A DNA stretch of 64,000 bases from DATAPD01 sp036265385 (GTDB lineage: Bacteria > Acidobacteriota > Terriglobia > Terriglobales > Acidobacteriaceae): contig DATAPD010000025.1 of assembly GCA_036265385.1 (NCBI GenBank), forward strand, positions 239,540 through 303,539, read 5' to 3'. The notes below the pieces were generated by a model that saw nothing but the letters and a program-made list of their open reading frames with translations, ran no database searches and was not told where the DNA came from. This document shows positions 35,884 to 43,859 of the stretch, piece by piece. The number at the start of each line of letters is the position of its first letter. Within the stretch, counting starts at the first letter, position 1. Made by a program: the position numbers and the translations under genes.

Positions 35884-36714
35884 ATGCAATCCTTGAAGTC
35901 TGCGATTGAGCGGCTAGCATCTCTTGGAGAAGTGGAGCACAAGCCAGAAGCGCGCACGACTTTTCTCCAGTTTCGAGATGAATTAACACAGGGCAAAGTT
36001 CGCGCTGCGGAGAAGCGCAGTGGGCGCTGGATCGTGAATGGCTGGGTCAAGCAAGGGATCTTGCTCGGATTCCGCTTGGGCGAGCTTTCCGAGATGCAAG
36101 ATACGGTTCTCTCTTTTGTCGATAAGGACACGTTTCCGGCAAGACGATTTACTCTAAACGACAACCTGCGAGTTGTACCCGGGGGATCGTCGGTTCGGAC
36201 AGGGGCGTACATTGCATCATCCGTGATATGCATGCCACCAATGTTCATCAATGTGGGTGCCTACGTCGATGAAGGAACAATGGTCGATTCGCATGCGCTG
36301 GTGGGATCCTGTGCCCAGGTCGGCAAGCGCGTTCACATAAGCGCCGGGGCCCAGATTGGCGGAGTGCTTGAGCCGATCAATGGGCGTCCAGTGATCATTG
36401 AAGATGACGTTTTAGTGGGTGGAAATTGCGGAGTTTATGAGGGAACGCTTGTGCGGCGCGGTGCGGTGCTTGGGGCAGGAACGATTCTGACACGCTCAAC
36501 TCCCGTGTACGACATCGTTCGGGGCGATGTTCATCGGGCTACTCCGGAAAAGGCACTCGAAATTCCAGAAGGAGCGGTCGTTGTGCCGGGTTCACGTGCT
36601 GTCAGTAAGGGCAAGGCTGCGGAATGGGGCGTGTCGCTTTACACGCCAGTGATTGTGAAATATCGCGATGAAAAGACGGAGCGCGGAGTTGAACTTGAGG
36701 AATGGCTGAGGTAG
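35884..36714 (+). CDS. dapD: Tetrahydrodipicolinate N-succinyltransferase
   Basis: Acylates tetrahydrodipicolinate in the succinylase route to diaminopimelate and lysine. The 276-residue protein has an N-terminal helical domain, then hexapeptide repeats of a left-handed beta-helix from about 100 to 220 (VGAYVDEGTMVDSHALVGSC, AQIGGVLEPI, GGNCGVYEG), and the CoA-binding C-terminus. Its presence together with dapA and dapB shows the succinylase variant; dapC, dapE and dapF are not in the window. RBS region is weak, but the ATG at 35884 (MQSLKSAIERL) is the family start. Confidence 0.93.
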   Translation: MQSLKSAIERLASLGEVEHKPEARTTFLQFRDELTQGKVRAAEKRSGRWIVNGWVKQGILLGFRLGELSEMQDTVLSFVDKDTFPARRFTLNDNLRVVPGGSSVRTGAYIASSVICMPPMFINVGAYVDEGTMVDSHALVGSCAQVGKRVHISAGAQIGGVLEPINGRPVIIEDDVLVGGNCGVYEGTLVRRGAVLGAGTILTRSTPVYDIVRGDVHRATPEKALEIPEGAVVVPGSRAVSKGKAAEWGVSLYTPVIVKYRDEKTERGVELEEWLR

Positions 36715-36767
36715 GGGTGTTCCGGCTAGGCGAGCAACAAACAGGTAGGCTAAAAACAGGGGGGAAT

Positions 36768-38270
36768 GTGAGAGCTTGGGTCTTTGGGATCATCGCGCTG
36801 TTGTCGTTCAGTGTCACGTTGCAGGCAGCTGACACACTTCTGAAAAACGTTGTGATCTATGACGGCACTGGAGCCGTTGGTCGTGCTGGCGATGTTCGAA
36901 TCCACGGTGACCGCATCACCGAAATCGGCAAAAATCTGAAGCCCAAACCGGGCGAAACAGTTCGCGATGAAAAAGGGATGGCGATTGCTCCCGGCTTCAT
37001 TGACATGCACAGCCACGCGGACGGAGAAATTCTTGAAGATCTCGACGCTGAAAATTCCACGCGACAAGGAATCACGACTGTCTTAGTTGGACAAGATGGT
37101 GAGTCGAAGTTCCCGCTGGCGAACTTCCTCGACACGCTTGATAAGACGCCAGCCGCTTTGAATGTGGCGAGTATGGTTGGCCACGGCACGCTCCGCGAAC
37201 AGGTCATGGACGCGAAAAATCGTCTGCGTAAGGCGACTCCAGAAGAAATCGCGAAGATGAAAGAGTTGCTGGCGCAAGAACTCAAAGCGGGTGCGTTCGG
37301 ATTATCAACGGGACTCGAATATGATCCCGGCCACTTCGCAACGACTGAAGAGTTGATTGATCTATCAAAGCTGGCAGCGGCTAATGGCGGCTTTTATATC
37401 AGTCACGTACGCGACGAAGGCAACAATGTATTCGAGTCTTATCGCGAGATCGTTGAGATCGGGAAGCAAGCCAAAATTCCAGTTGAAATTACGCACATCA
37501 AGCTTGGCGTTCCAGCCGTGTGGGGTGGGACGACCACGCGCATGCCACAAGTTTTCAAGGACGCCAAAAAAGATGGCGTCGATTTACGCGCCGATGTTTA
37601 TCCCTACACTTACTGGCAATCGAACTTACGAGTGATCATTCTCAATCGCGACTACTACAACCCTGTAGCGGTGGAGAAAGCGCTGGAAGAAAGCGGGGGC
37701 GCTGATCACATCTGGATCACGGGCTATAAGCCGGATCCGTCGGTAGTAGGCGAAACCATGGCCGAAATCGCCAAGGCATGGGGGCTCAGTCCCGTCGAGA
37801 CCTATATCAAAATGGCGAAGATGATCGATGTCGATCCGGAGAATGAAGCATCGATTATGGCGCAATCGATGAACGAAGATGACGTGCGATGGTTTGTATC
37901 GCAGCCGAACATCGCATTCTGCTCCGATGGAGGACTGAAGGATCGACATCCACGAGGAGCGGGCTCATTCCCCAAAGTTCTAGGACGCTACGTGAGAGAA
38001 CAGAAGGCGCTGCCGCTAGAGATGGCGATCCATAAGATGACTGGCCTGGCGGCGGACCATATCGGTCTGAAAGACCGAGGATACGTGAAAGAAGGTTATG
38101 TGGCGGATCTCGTTGTGTTTGATCCGGCAACCGTGGCAGACAAGTCCACGATCGAAAAACCGCAAGAACCGCCTGTTGGAATTCTGGATGTGATGGTCTC
38201 AGGAGAGCTCGTCGTGGCAAATGGAAAGGTTACCGGTGCACATTCGGGGAAAGTGTTGCGCAAAAAGTAG
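36768..38270 (+). CDS. Exported D-aminoacylase-type amidohydrolase
   Basis: 500-residue metal-dependent hydrolase of the N-acyl-D-amino-acid deacylase / dihydroorotase-like group. A signal peptide (VRAWVFGIIALLSFSVTLQA) suggests a periplasmic enzyme. Metal-site motifs are visible: FIDMHSHADGE (His-x-His), GLSTGLEYDPG, YISHVRDEG, EITHIKLG, and FCSDGGLKD. Substrates are probably N-acyl D-amino acids or D-amino-acid-containing peptides such as peptidoglycan fragments. The GTG at 36768 follows AGGGGGG, and replaces a longer frame that would overlap dapD. It may be co-transcribed with the lysine genes. Confidence 0.87.
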   Translation: MRAWVFGIIALLSFSVTLQAADTLLKNVVIYDGTGAVGRAGDVRIHGDRITEIGKNLKPKPGETVRDEKGMAIAPGFIDMHSHADGEILEDLDAENSTRQGITTVLVGQDGESKFPLANFLDTLDKTPAALNVASMVGHGTLREQVMDAKNRLRKATPEEIAKMKELLAQELKAGAFGLSTGLEYDPGHFATTEELIDLSKLAAANGGFYISHVRDEGNNVFESYREIVEIGKQAKIPVEITHIKLGVPAVWGGTTTRMPQVFKDAKKDGVDLRADVYPYTYWQSNLRVIILNRDYYNPVAVEKALEESGGADHIWITGYKPDPSVVGETMAEIAKAWGLSPVETYIKMAKMIDVDPENEASIMAQSMNEDDVRWFVSQPNIAFCSDGGLKDRHPRGAGSFPKVLGRYVREQKALPLEMAIHKMTGLAADHIGLKDRGYVKEGYVADLVVFDPATVADKSTIEKPQEPPVGILDVMVSGELVVANGKVTGAHSGKVLRKK

Positions 38271-38330
38271 ACGTGGTATCCCGGATCGGTCCGAAAACTG
38301 AAACTATGAATCCGTGGCAGGCGACACTTC

Positions 38331-38978
38331 TTAAAATGTGACTGTCAGTCCAAAGCCATCGGCCGAGTGAACCACGAGTTGCGCGAGGCTGCTTACAATT
38401 GCGTTTGCGGCCTTTAAATCCTCGGCTGGGTAGGTGTTCGCGAGTGCGATAACCGTGGCACCCGCTGCACGGGCCGATTCGATTCCTGCGGGAGCATCTT
38501 CAATCACGATACAGTCTTGGGGTGAAAAGCCAAGCAACCGGGCGCCGGTCAGGTATGGCGCGGGATTCGGCTTCCCTTCCTTGACGCTTTCTGCGGTAAC
38601 CAGAACCGCAGGAATTGAAATCTGAGCAAGTCTCAAACGCGCAGTGGCCAAATGCCGAGTTCCTGAGGTTACGATCCCCCAGCGCGCCTCGGGAATGGAT
38701 CGTACAAGTTCGCGAGCGCCCGGCATAACTCGAACGCCTTCCACGTCGGCGGCTTCACGGTATTCGATTCGTTGAACTTCGGCTTCGGAATCTAGATGCG
38801 GGGCGACCAATCGGATGGTCTCGGTCGTGCGGCGGCCGTGGGCCACAGCGAGTAGTTGGTGGATATCTAAATTGTGCTCTGCCGCCCAGATACCCCAATG
38901 ACGCTCAACGCTACCTGTTGAGTCCACAAGGACGCCATCCAAGTCGAACAAGATTGCAGAGCAATTGAAAAAAGGCAT
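38331..38978 (-). CDS. HAD-family sugar-phosphate-type phosphatase
   Basis: 215-residue HAD-IA hydrolase. Motif I is LFDLDGVLVDSTG with the two catalytic Asp residues, motif II the Thr in GIVTSGT, motif III KEGKPNPAPY with Lys, motif IV VIEDAPAGIESA. The small helical cap type and these sequences are closest to sugar-phosphate and phosphoglycolate-type phosphatases (GPH, YfbT, YniC). The exact substrate is unknown. Six bases separate it from the EcsC-family gene upstream, so the two are probably co-transcribed. Confidence 0.88.
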   Translation of the reverse strand: MPFFNCSAILFDLDGVLVDSTGSVERHWGIWAAEHNLDIHQLLAVAHGRRTTETIRLVAPHLDSEAEVQRIEYREAADVEGVRVMPGARELVRSIPEARWGIVTSGTRHLATARLRLAQISIPAVLVTAESVKEGKPNPAPYLTGARLLGFSPQDCIVIEDAPAGIESARAAGATVIALANTYPAEDLKAANAIVSSLAQLVVHSADGFGLTVTF

Positions 38979-38984
38979 GCGGAA

Positions 38985-39716
38985 TCAGGCGCCAGATTTG
39001 AGAGTGTTGTTCCCCTGCTGTTCAAGCGCCAAAGGCATCTGCTGTTCCGAAGGCGCGGCGAGTAAGCCGAGCGCCATTCGTCGACGCTGCTCAAGATGCT
39101 TCTGCCGAAAATAGGCTTTAGCTCGGGATCCCCACGCGCGCACGAAATAATAATTCAGCCCCGCGCCGATCAAAGAACTTGCAACGGGAATGAGCCGGCC
39201 AGACCACTTCTCGACCACTTCCCCGCTAGCCTTGGCAGCGATGCGCTGAATGACGCGAGGCACAAACTTATTGACAACTTCCTTTTCAAGAAGTTCACGG
39301 CTGATATCCACACCGGCGGCACTGGCGGCCGCAACCCAGAGCTCTGCAATCTCATCTTCGGTATTGAATTCGAAACCATAAAGCAGACTGAGTTTCTGAA
39401 TGGTACGAAGTGTGATCGCAGCAAGGATGCTGAGATCGGGAAGCATGGTCATCAGACCGCCTAGTCCGAAACCGGCACCTTGTGCGGCGGCGACTTTGGT
39501 GCTGCTGCGAATCAGTGAATCAGCAATCTGATCCAGTCTTTCAACGTCGACCGTGAACGTACCTTGAAACCCGGTAATGGGCAGTCCATAAGCGGCACGA
39601 GCCTGCAACAGAAAACGATTCGGATCAACTTTCACGGTCTCGTACGCTCGTGCGAAAGCTTTGGTGAAAGCTCCTTCGACGCGCCGCCGTATCCACGATT
39701 TGTGAGCCAAAGCCAT
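38985..39716 (-). CDS. EcsC-family protein
   Basis: 243-residue protein of the EcsC family, named after a Bacillus gene linked to the EcsAB ABC transporter but of unknown biochemical role. The pattern GAGFGLGGLMTMLPDLSILAA, followed by RTIQKLSLLYGF and PVASSLIGAGLNYYFVRAWG, forms the two amphipathic to hydrophobic segments typical of the family. It probably associates with the membrane. It shares a transcript with the HAD phosphatase gene and is divergent from the RNase J gene. Confidence 0.8.
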   Translation of the reverse strand: MALAHKSWIRRRVEGAFTKAFARAYETVKVDPNRFLLQARAAYGLPITGFQGTFTVDVERLDQIADSLIRSSTKVAAAQGAGFGLGGLMTMLPDLSILAAITLRTIQKLSLLYGFEFNTEDEIAELWVAAASAAGVDISRELLEKEVVNKFVPRVIQRIAAKASGEVVEKWSGRLIPVASSLIGAGLNYYFVRAWGSRAKAYFRQKHLEQRRRMALGLLAAPSEQQMPLALEQQGNNTLKSGA

Positions 39717-39834
39717 CCGTATTCAACCTTAACCCAGGAGAGGTTTGATGACCAGTATCGCGGAGAAGTTGGCGAATGTCGTGCTCTTGGCGTGAAATGA
39801 TAAGAAATCGGCTGTGCTAGCATCAGTGGTTCCC

Positions 39835-41499
39835 ATGGCAACAGGAAAACTACACGTCATCCCCTTGGGCGGGCTGGGCGAGTTCGGAATGAACTGCATG
39901 GCCATCCGCTGGGGAGATGACATCATCGTCGTCGACGCGGGCTTAATGTTTCCGGAGGCCGAGCTATTGGGCGTCGACATCGTGGTCCCGGATATCTCCT
40001 ATCTGCTTGAGAATCGCCAACGTGTTCGCGGCATCATCCTCACGCATGGACATGAAGATCACATTGGCGCGCTTCCGTGGATCTTGTCTGAATTGAATGT
40101 TCCGGTGTGGGGGACGGAATTTACTCTCGCTTACGTTGAAGACAAGTTAGACGAGCACGGATTGCTGGACGATGCCGATTTGCGCGAGTTTCGGCCGAAT
40201 GAGGCGATAAAAATCGGGCCCTTCACGGTCCGGCCGATCCAGGTGACACACAGCCTCGTGGACTGCGTGGCATTGGCGATTCACACGCCGCTTGGTGTGG
40301 TGATCCATACCGGTGATTTCAAAGTTGATCCAACACCAACGGACAATCGGCTGTTCGATTTGCATTCGTTTGCGGAGTACGGGAAGGAAGGTGTTCTAGC
40401 GCTCTTCCAGGATTCAACGAATGTCGAGCGCAAGGGGTACACGCCCAGCGAACGGGCTGTGAAGCGGAAGTTCGACGAGATCTTTGCGCGCACCGAGAGG
40501 CGTTTATTTATTTCGTGCTTTTCGTCTTCGATTCACCGCATCAAGTTGGCGGTCGAACTCGCGTGGCAGCATGGCAGAAAGGTCGCCTTCATTGGACGCT
40601 CCATGATGAGTTCGGCTGAAATTGCGGAAGATCTGGGATATATCGAGGCGCCTGAGGGATTGGTGATCCATCCTGGGGAAATGAAGAATTTCGCGCCTCA
40701 GAAAGTTTGCGTGCTAATCAGCGGCACACAGGGAGAGCCGATGTCGGCGCTTTCCCGCGCCGCAGTGGACAATCACAAGCACGCGAAAATCGAAAAAGGC
40801 GATACGGTTGTGCTTTCTTCGCGCATCATCCCCGGGAATGAGAAGACGATTTATCGGATGATCGACCACCTGTTCCGGCGGGAAGCGCACGTCATCTACG
40901 AGGACGGCACCTCACCGCCGGTGCACGTCAGCGGACACGCTAGCCAGGAAGAGTTGAAACTGATCATCAACCTTGTGCGGCCGCGCTACTTCATACCAAT
41001 TCACGGTGAGTACAGGCAGTTGAAGTTGCACGCGGAAATGGCGGGAGCGATGCACGGCTCGGTAGGTAAAGTCATGCTGATCGAGAGCGGAGATATTCTC
41101 GAATTCGACGAACTAGGTGCCCGGAAAGCGGGGAGGGTCAATGTGGGGCGGGTTTGCATCGACTCTGGATCGCGAACAGATGTAGTTGAGGACCTCGTGA
41201 TAAAGGACCGCCGCCACCTGAGCGAAGATGGGTTCGTGCTGCCGATCATCGCGATCAACAAACTGACTGGGCGTGTCGAAACCAGCCCGGAGATCGTAAC
41301 GCGCGGGTTTTCGTCCGGCGAAGATGAAGTGATTGGGGGCGCGCGGCAAGTTGTGATGCAGACGCTGGAAGCTTCCAGCGATGAAGAGAAAGCGGACTAC
41401 GGTGTGATAAAGGAAAAAATTCGCGCGGATCTGAAGAGATACATCTCCAAACAAACGCAAAAACGTCCGTTGATCATGCCAGTGATTTTGGAAATTTGA
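39835..41499 (+). CDS. rnj: Ribonuclease J
   Basis: Metallo-beta-lactamase/beta-CASP ribonuclease with endo- and 5'-3' exonuclease activities in mRNA turnover and rRNA maturation. The zinc motif HGHEDHIG is seen in the first 80 residues, HTGDFKVDPTP further on, FQDSTNVERKGYTPSE in the beta-CASP part, and HVSGHASQEELK near the C-terminus with the PIHGEYRQLK motif. The frame is open to a GTG at 39814, but the ATG at 39835 (MATGKLHVIPLGGLGEFG) is the family start. Presence of RNase J suggests 5'-end-dependent decay. Confidence 0.92.
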   Translation: MATGKLHVIPLGGLGEFGMNCMAIRWGDDIIVVDAGLMFPEAELLGVDIVVPDISYLLENRQRVRGIILTHGHEDHIGALPWILSELNVPVWGTEFTLAYVEDKLDEHGLLDDADLREFRPNEAIKIGPFTVRPIQVTHSLVDCVALAIHTPLGVVIHTGDFKVDPTPTDNRLFDLHSFAEYGKEGVLALFQDSTNVERKGYTPSERAVKRKFDEIFARTERRLFISCFSSSIHRIKLAVELAWQHGRKVAFIGRSMMSSAEIAEDLGYIEAPEGLVIHPGEMKNFAPQKVCVLISGTQGEPMSALSRAAVDNHKHAKIEKGDTVVLSSRIIPGNEKTIYRMIDHLFRREAHVIYEDGTSPPVHVSGHASQEELKLIINLVRPRYFIPIHGEYRQLKLHAEMAGAMHGSVGKVMLIESGDILEFDELGARKAGRVNVGRVCIDSGSRTDVVEDLVIKDRRHLSEDGFVLPIIAINKLTGRVETSPEIVTRGFSSGEDEVIGGARQVVMQTLEASSDEEKADYGVIKEKIRADLKRYISKQTQKRPLIMPVILEI

Positions 41500-41532
41500 G
41501 TCAAGTACTTCTAATCTAGAAAGTAGGCTTTT

Positions 41533-42510
41533 ATCGTTACGCTCACCGAGATTCGTGAGGCGCATCGCAAGCTGAGTGGCATAGCAGTGCGGACGGTGTT
41601 GCTTCCAGCGCGCATCAAGGAAGTTGATGCAGCCCAGCCCGATCGCCGGCTCTGGTTGAAACCTGAGAATCAGCAGCCAATCGGCGCGTTCAAGCTCAGA
41701 GGAGCCTACAACAAAATTGCCTCGATTCCTCCTGAGGAACGCCAGCGCGGGGTTGTGTCGTATTCGAGCGGTAACCACGCGCAAGGGGTGGCGTACGCAG
41801 CGCGGGCTTTGGGAGTCAAGGCTGTGATCGTAATGCCTGGCAATGCGCCCGCAATCAAACTAGAGGCAACCAAGGCATTAGGAGCTGAGCTTGTCCTGGT
41901 TGGCCCCGGAAGCATGGAGCGCATGCAAAGAGCTGAGGAATTGGCGGCTCAGCACGGATACATCATCGTCCCACCCTATAATGATGAACACATCATCGCG
42001 GGACAAGGAACGATTGGTCTGGAGATCCTCGAGGATCTGCCTGAGGTCGAAACGGTGTTGGTGCCCGTTGGGGGAGGTGGATTGATCAGCGGAGTAGCAA
42101 CCGCGATCAAACTCAGCCGTCCCGAAGTGAAAGTCATTGGCGTAGAGCCGGAAGTCGCATCGGACGCGCGGGAAAGTTTGAAATCTGGAAAGCTCGCGGA
42201 GTTTACTGCCGACCAAGTCACTCGCACAGTCGCTGACGGTTTGCGGACGCAGAGCATCGGGCCAATCAATTTCGAGCACATCCGGACTTATGTTGACGAC
42301 ATCATCACCGTGAGCGAAGAAGAGATCATTGGAGCCGCGAGAAGACTGGCAGCAAACCCTCAAACCTTGGCCGAGCCAAGCGGCGCCGTTTCGGTTGCCG
42401 GCTTTCTTTATCACGCAGACGAGCTGCCGAAAACAATCAACAACGTCGCTGTGATTAGTGGCGGCAACATCGAGCCTTCGATGTTGTCAGGTTTTCGACA
42501 ATCAGCTTAG
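41533..42510 (+). CDS. Threonine/serine dehydratase (IlvA/TdcB-like, no ACT domain), non-canonical start
   Basis: PLP-dependent enzyme converting threonine to 2-oxobutyrate or serine to pyruvate. The PLP Lys lies in GAFKLRGAYN, with SSGNHAQGVAYAA and the phosphate-binding GGGGLISG. There is no C-terminal ACT domain, so it resembles catabolic or racemase-like members rather than feedback-controlled IlvA. The first canonical start is GTG at 41587, but the family N-terminus (TEIREAHRKLSGIAVRT) continues upstream to a stop at 41524 without any ATG, GTG or TTG. An ATC at 41533, with AGTAGG just upstream, is the likely start. Convergent with fabH. Confidence 0.86.
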   Translation: MVTLTEIREAHRKLSGIAVRTVLLPARIKEVDAAQPDRRLWLKPENQQPIGAFKLRGAYNKIASIPPEERQRGVVSYSSGNHAQGVAYAARALGVKAVIVMPGNAPAIKLEATKALGAELVLVGPGSMERMQRAEELAAQHGYIIVPPYNDEHIIAGQGTIGLEILEDLPEVETVLVPVGGGGLISGVATAIKLSRPEVKVIGVEPEVASDARESLKSGKLAEFTADQVTRTVADGLRTQSIGPINFEHIRTYVDDIITVSEEEIIGAARRLAANPQTLAEPSGAVSVAGFLYHADELPKTINNVAVISGGNIEPSMLSGFRQSA

Positions 42511-42514
42511 AGTT

Positions 42515-43513
42515 CTAGATTGCCCAGCGCAGTAGAGCTGCCGAAACTGTAAAGCCGGCACCCACCGAAGCCAGCATCACCAAGCTGCCCTTTTTCAGTT
42601 TGCCTTCCTGGCGCGCTGTATCCATGGCTAGCGGTATGGTTCCGGCGGTGGTGTTTCCGAACCGATCGATGTTGATGATTACGTTCTCAGGTTTAAGGCC
42701 GAGTCGTTCGGCGCTCGCCATGATGATCCTTCGATTCGCCTGGTGTGGGATAAAGACGTCGATGTCGCTCCCTTTGAGTCCGTTCCGCTGCAAAAGCTTT
42801 TCAGCTAATTCCGTCTGCTTGCGTACTGCGAATTTGAAAACGGCCTGCCCGTCCTGGTGGACATAATGCATCTTTTTGTCGACTGTTTCGTGAGTTGACG
42901 GATTTAGACTGCCACCCCCAGGCATATAGAGTGAACAAGCTCCAGAACCATCGATCTCGTGCAGGTAATCGATCAGGCCGATGGAATCGTCGTCCGCCGC
43001 CTCCAGAATGACGGCGCCTGCACCGTCGCCGAATATGACGCATGTTGCGCGATCTGTGTAATCAATGATGGACGACATAACGTCAGCGCCGATCACCATG
43101 ACCTTTTTGTGAGCTCCGGAAGCAATGAATTGAGCTCCAGTTTGCAGGGCATAGACGAATGCAGAACAAGCCGCCGAGAGATCGAAACCCCAGACGTTTT
43201 TTGCAGCCAGTTTGTGCTGGACTAGACAGGCAGTCGCTGGAAAGAACATGTCGGGCGTAACCGTGGCCACGATGATCGCGTCCAGTTCCGAGGCCTCAAT
43301 GCCCCGCTCTGCTAGAGCTTTTTTAGCGGCTTCGACAGCCAGATCGCTCGTGGCAACGCCCTTATCAACCAGATGACGTTCACGGATTCCCGTGCGCTCG
43401 ATGATCCATTGGTCATTTGTTTCGACCATCTTTTCAAGGTCTGCATTGGTAAGAAGGCGGGGCGGGACATAGGTACCAAGGGCACTGATTTTCGCGCGCA
43501 GGGTTTGGCTCAA
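42515..43513 (-). CDS. fabH: 3-oxoacyl-ACP synthase III (FabH)
   Basis: Initiates fatty-acid chains by condensing acetyl-CoA with malonyl-ACP. The 332-residue thiolase-fold protein has the active-site Cys in LSAACSAFVYAL, His in FIPHQANRRI and Asn in GNTTAGTIPLA, the typical KAS III triad. TTG at 43513 is preceded by GGAGA at about seven bases; an earlier TTG at 43534 has no ribosome site. Gene ends five bases from the stop of the convergent dehydratase gene. Confidence 0.94.
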   Translation of the reverse strand: MSQTLRAKISALGTYVPPRLLTNADLEKMVETNDQWIIERTGIRERHLVDKGVATSDLAVEAAKKALAERGIEASELDAIIVATVTPDMFFPATACLVQHKLAAKNVWGFDLSAACSAFVYALQTGAQFIASGAHKKVMVIGADVMSSIIDYTDRATCVIFGDGAGAVILEAADDDSIGLIDYLHEIDGSGACSLYMPGGGSLNPSTHETVDKKMHYVHQDGQAVFKFAVRKQTELAEKLLQRNGLKGSDIDVFIPHQANRRIIMASAERLGLKPENVIINIDRFGNTTAGTIPLAMDTARQEGKLKKGSLVMLASVGAGFTVSAALLRWAI

Positions 43514-43636
43514 TCTGCAGTTCTCCAGAATCAAGGATTAATTAGGAAACTGTTATTTTGCGGCAGTGCGACCGGATGTGTCCAATCAAACCGGTGTGAG
43601 ATCGATTCCTGGGTGCGTGCGAGCCGCGAAAGAAAG

Positions 43637-43747
43637 AAAAAGCCAGGCACCGGGAACTCACTGCACACGCAAGAGCCCGTTACCGTTGCTTCCTTCCGGA
43701 CCTGGCGGGGTTGGCGGGAGTACGTCGCGCGAGACCGATACCTGACC
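43637..43747 (-). ncRNA. ffs: Signal recognition particle RNA, small bacterial type
   Basis: On the minus strand the SRP core GTCCGGAAGGAAGCAACGG is exact (43684-43702), including the GGAA tetraloop and the asymmetric loop bound by Ffh. The 5' end GTCAGGT (43746-43740) pairs with the 3' GCCTGGC (43648-43642) with two G-U pairs, closing a rod of about 105 nucleotides, and TTTTTCTTTCTTT follows as a terminator. It lies between fabH and the transglutaminase gene. End positions are estimates from pairing. Confidence 0.9.
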
Positions 43748-43859
43748 CTGATTATCTTAACATCGGCGATGTCTCATGATTGCATCGACGGCGCTGAGCA
43801 TGGCTTGAAAAGGAACAAACCGCTTTCCTTTTCAAACGAACTATCGAACAATCGACTTA

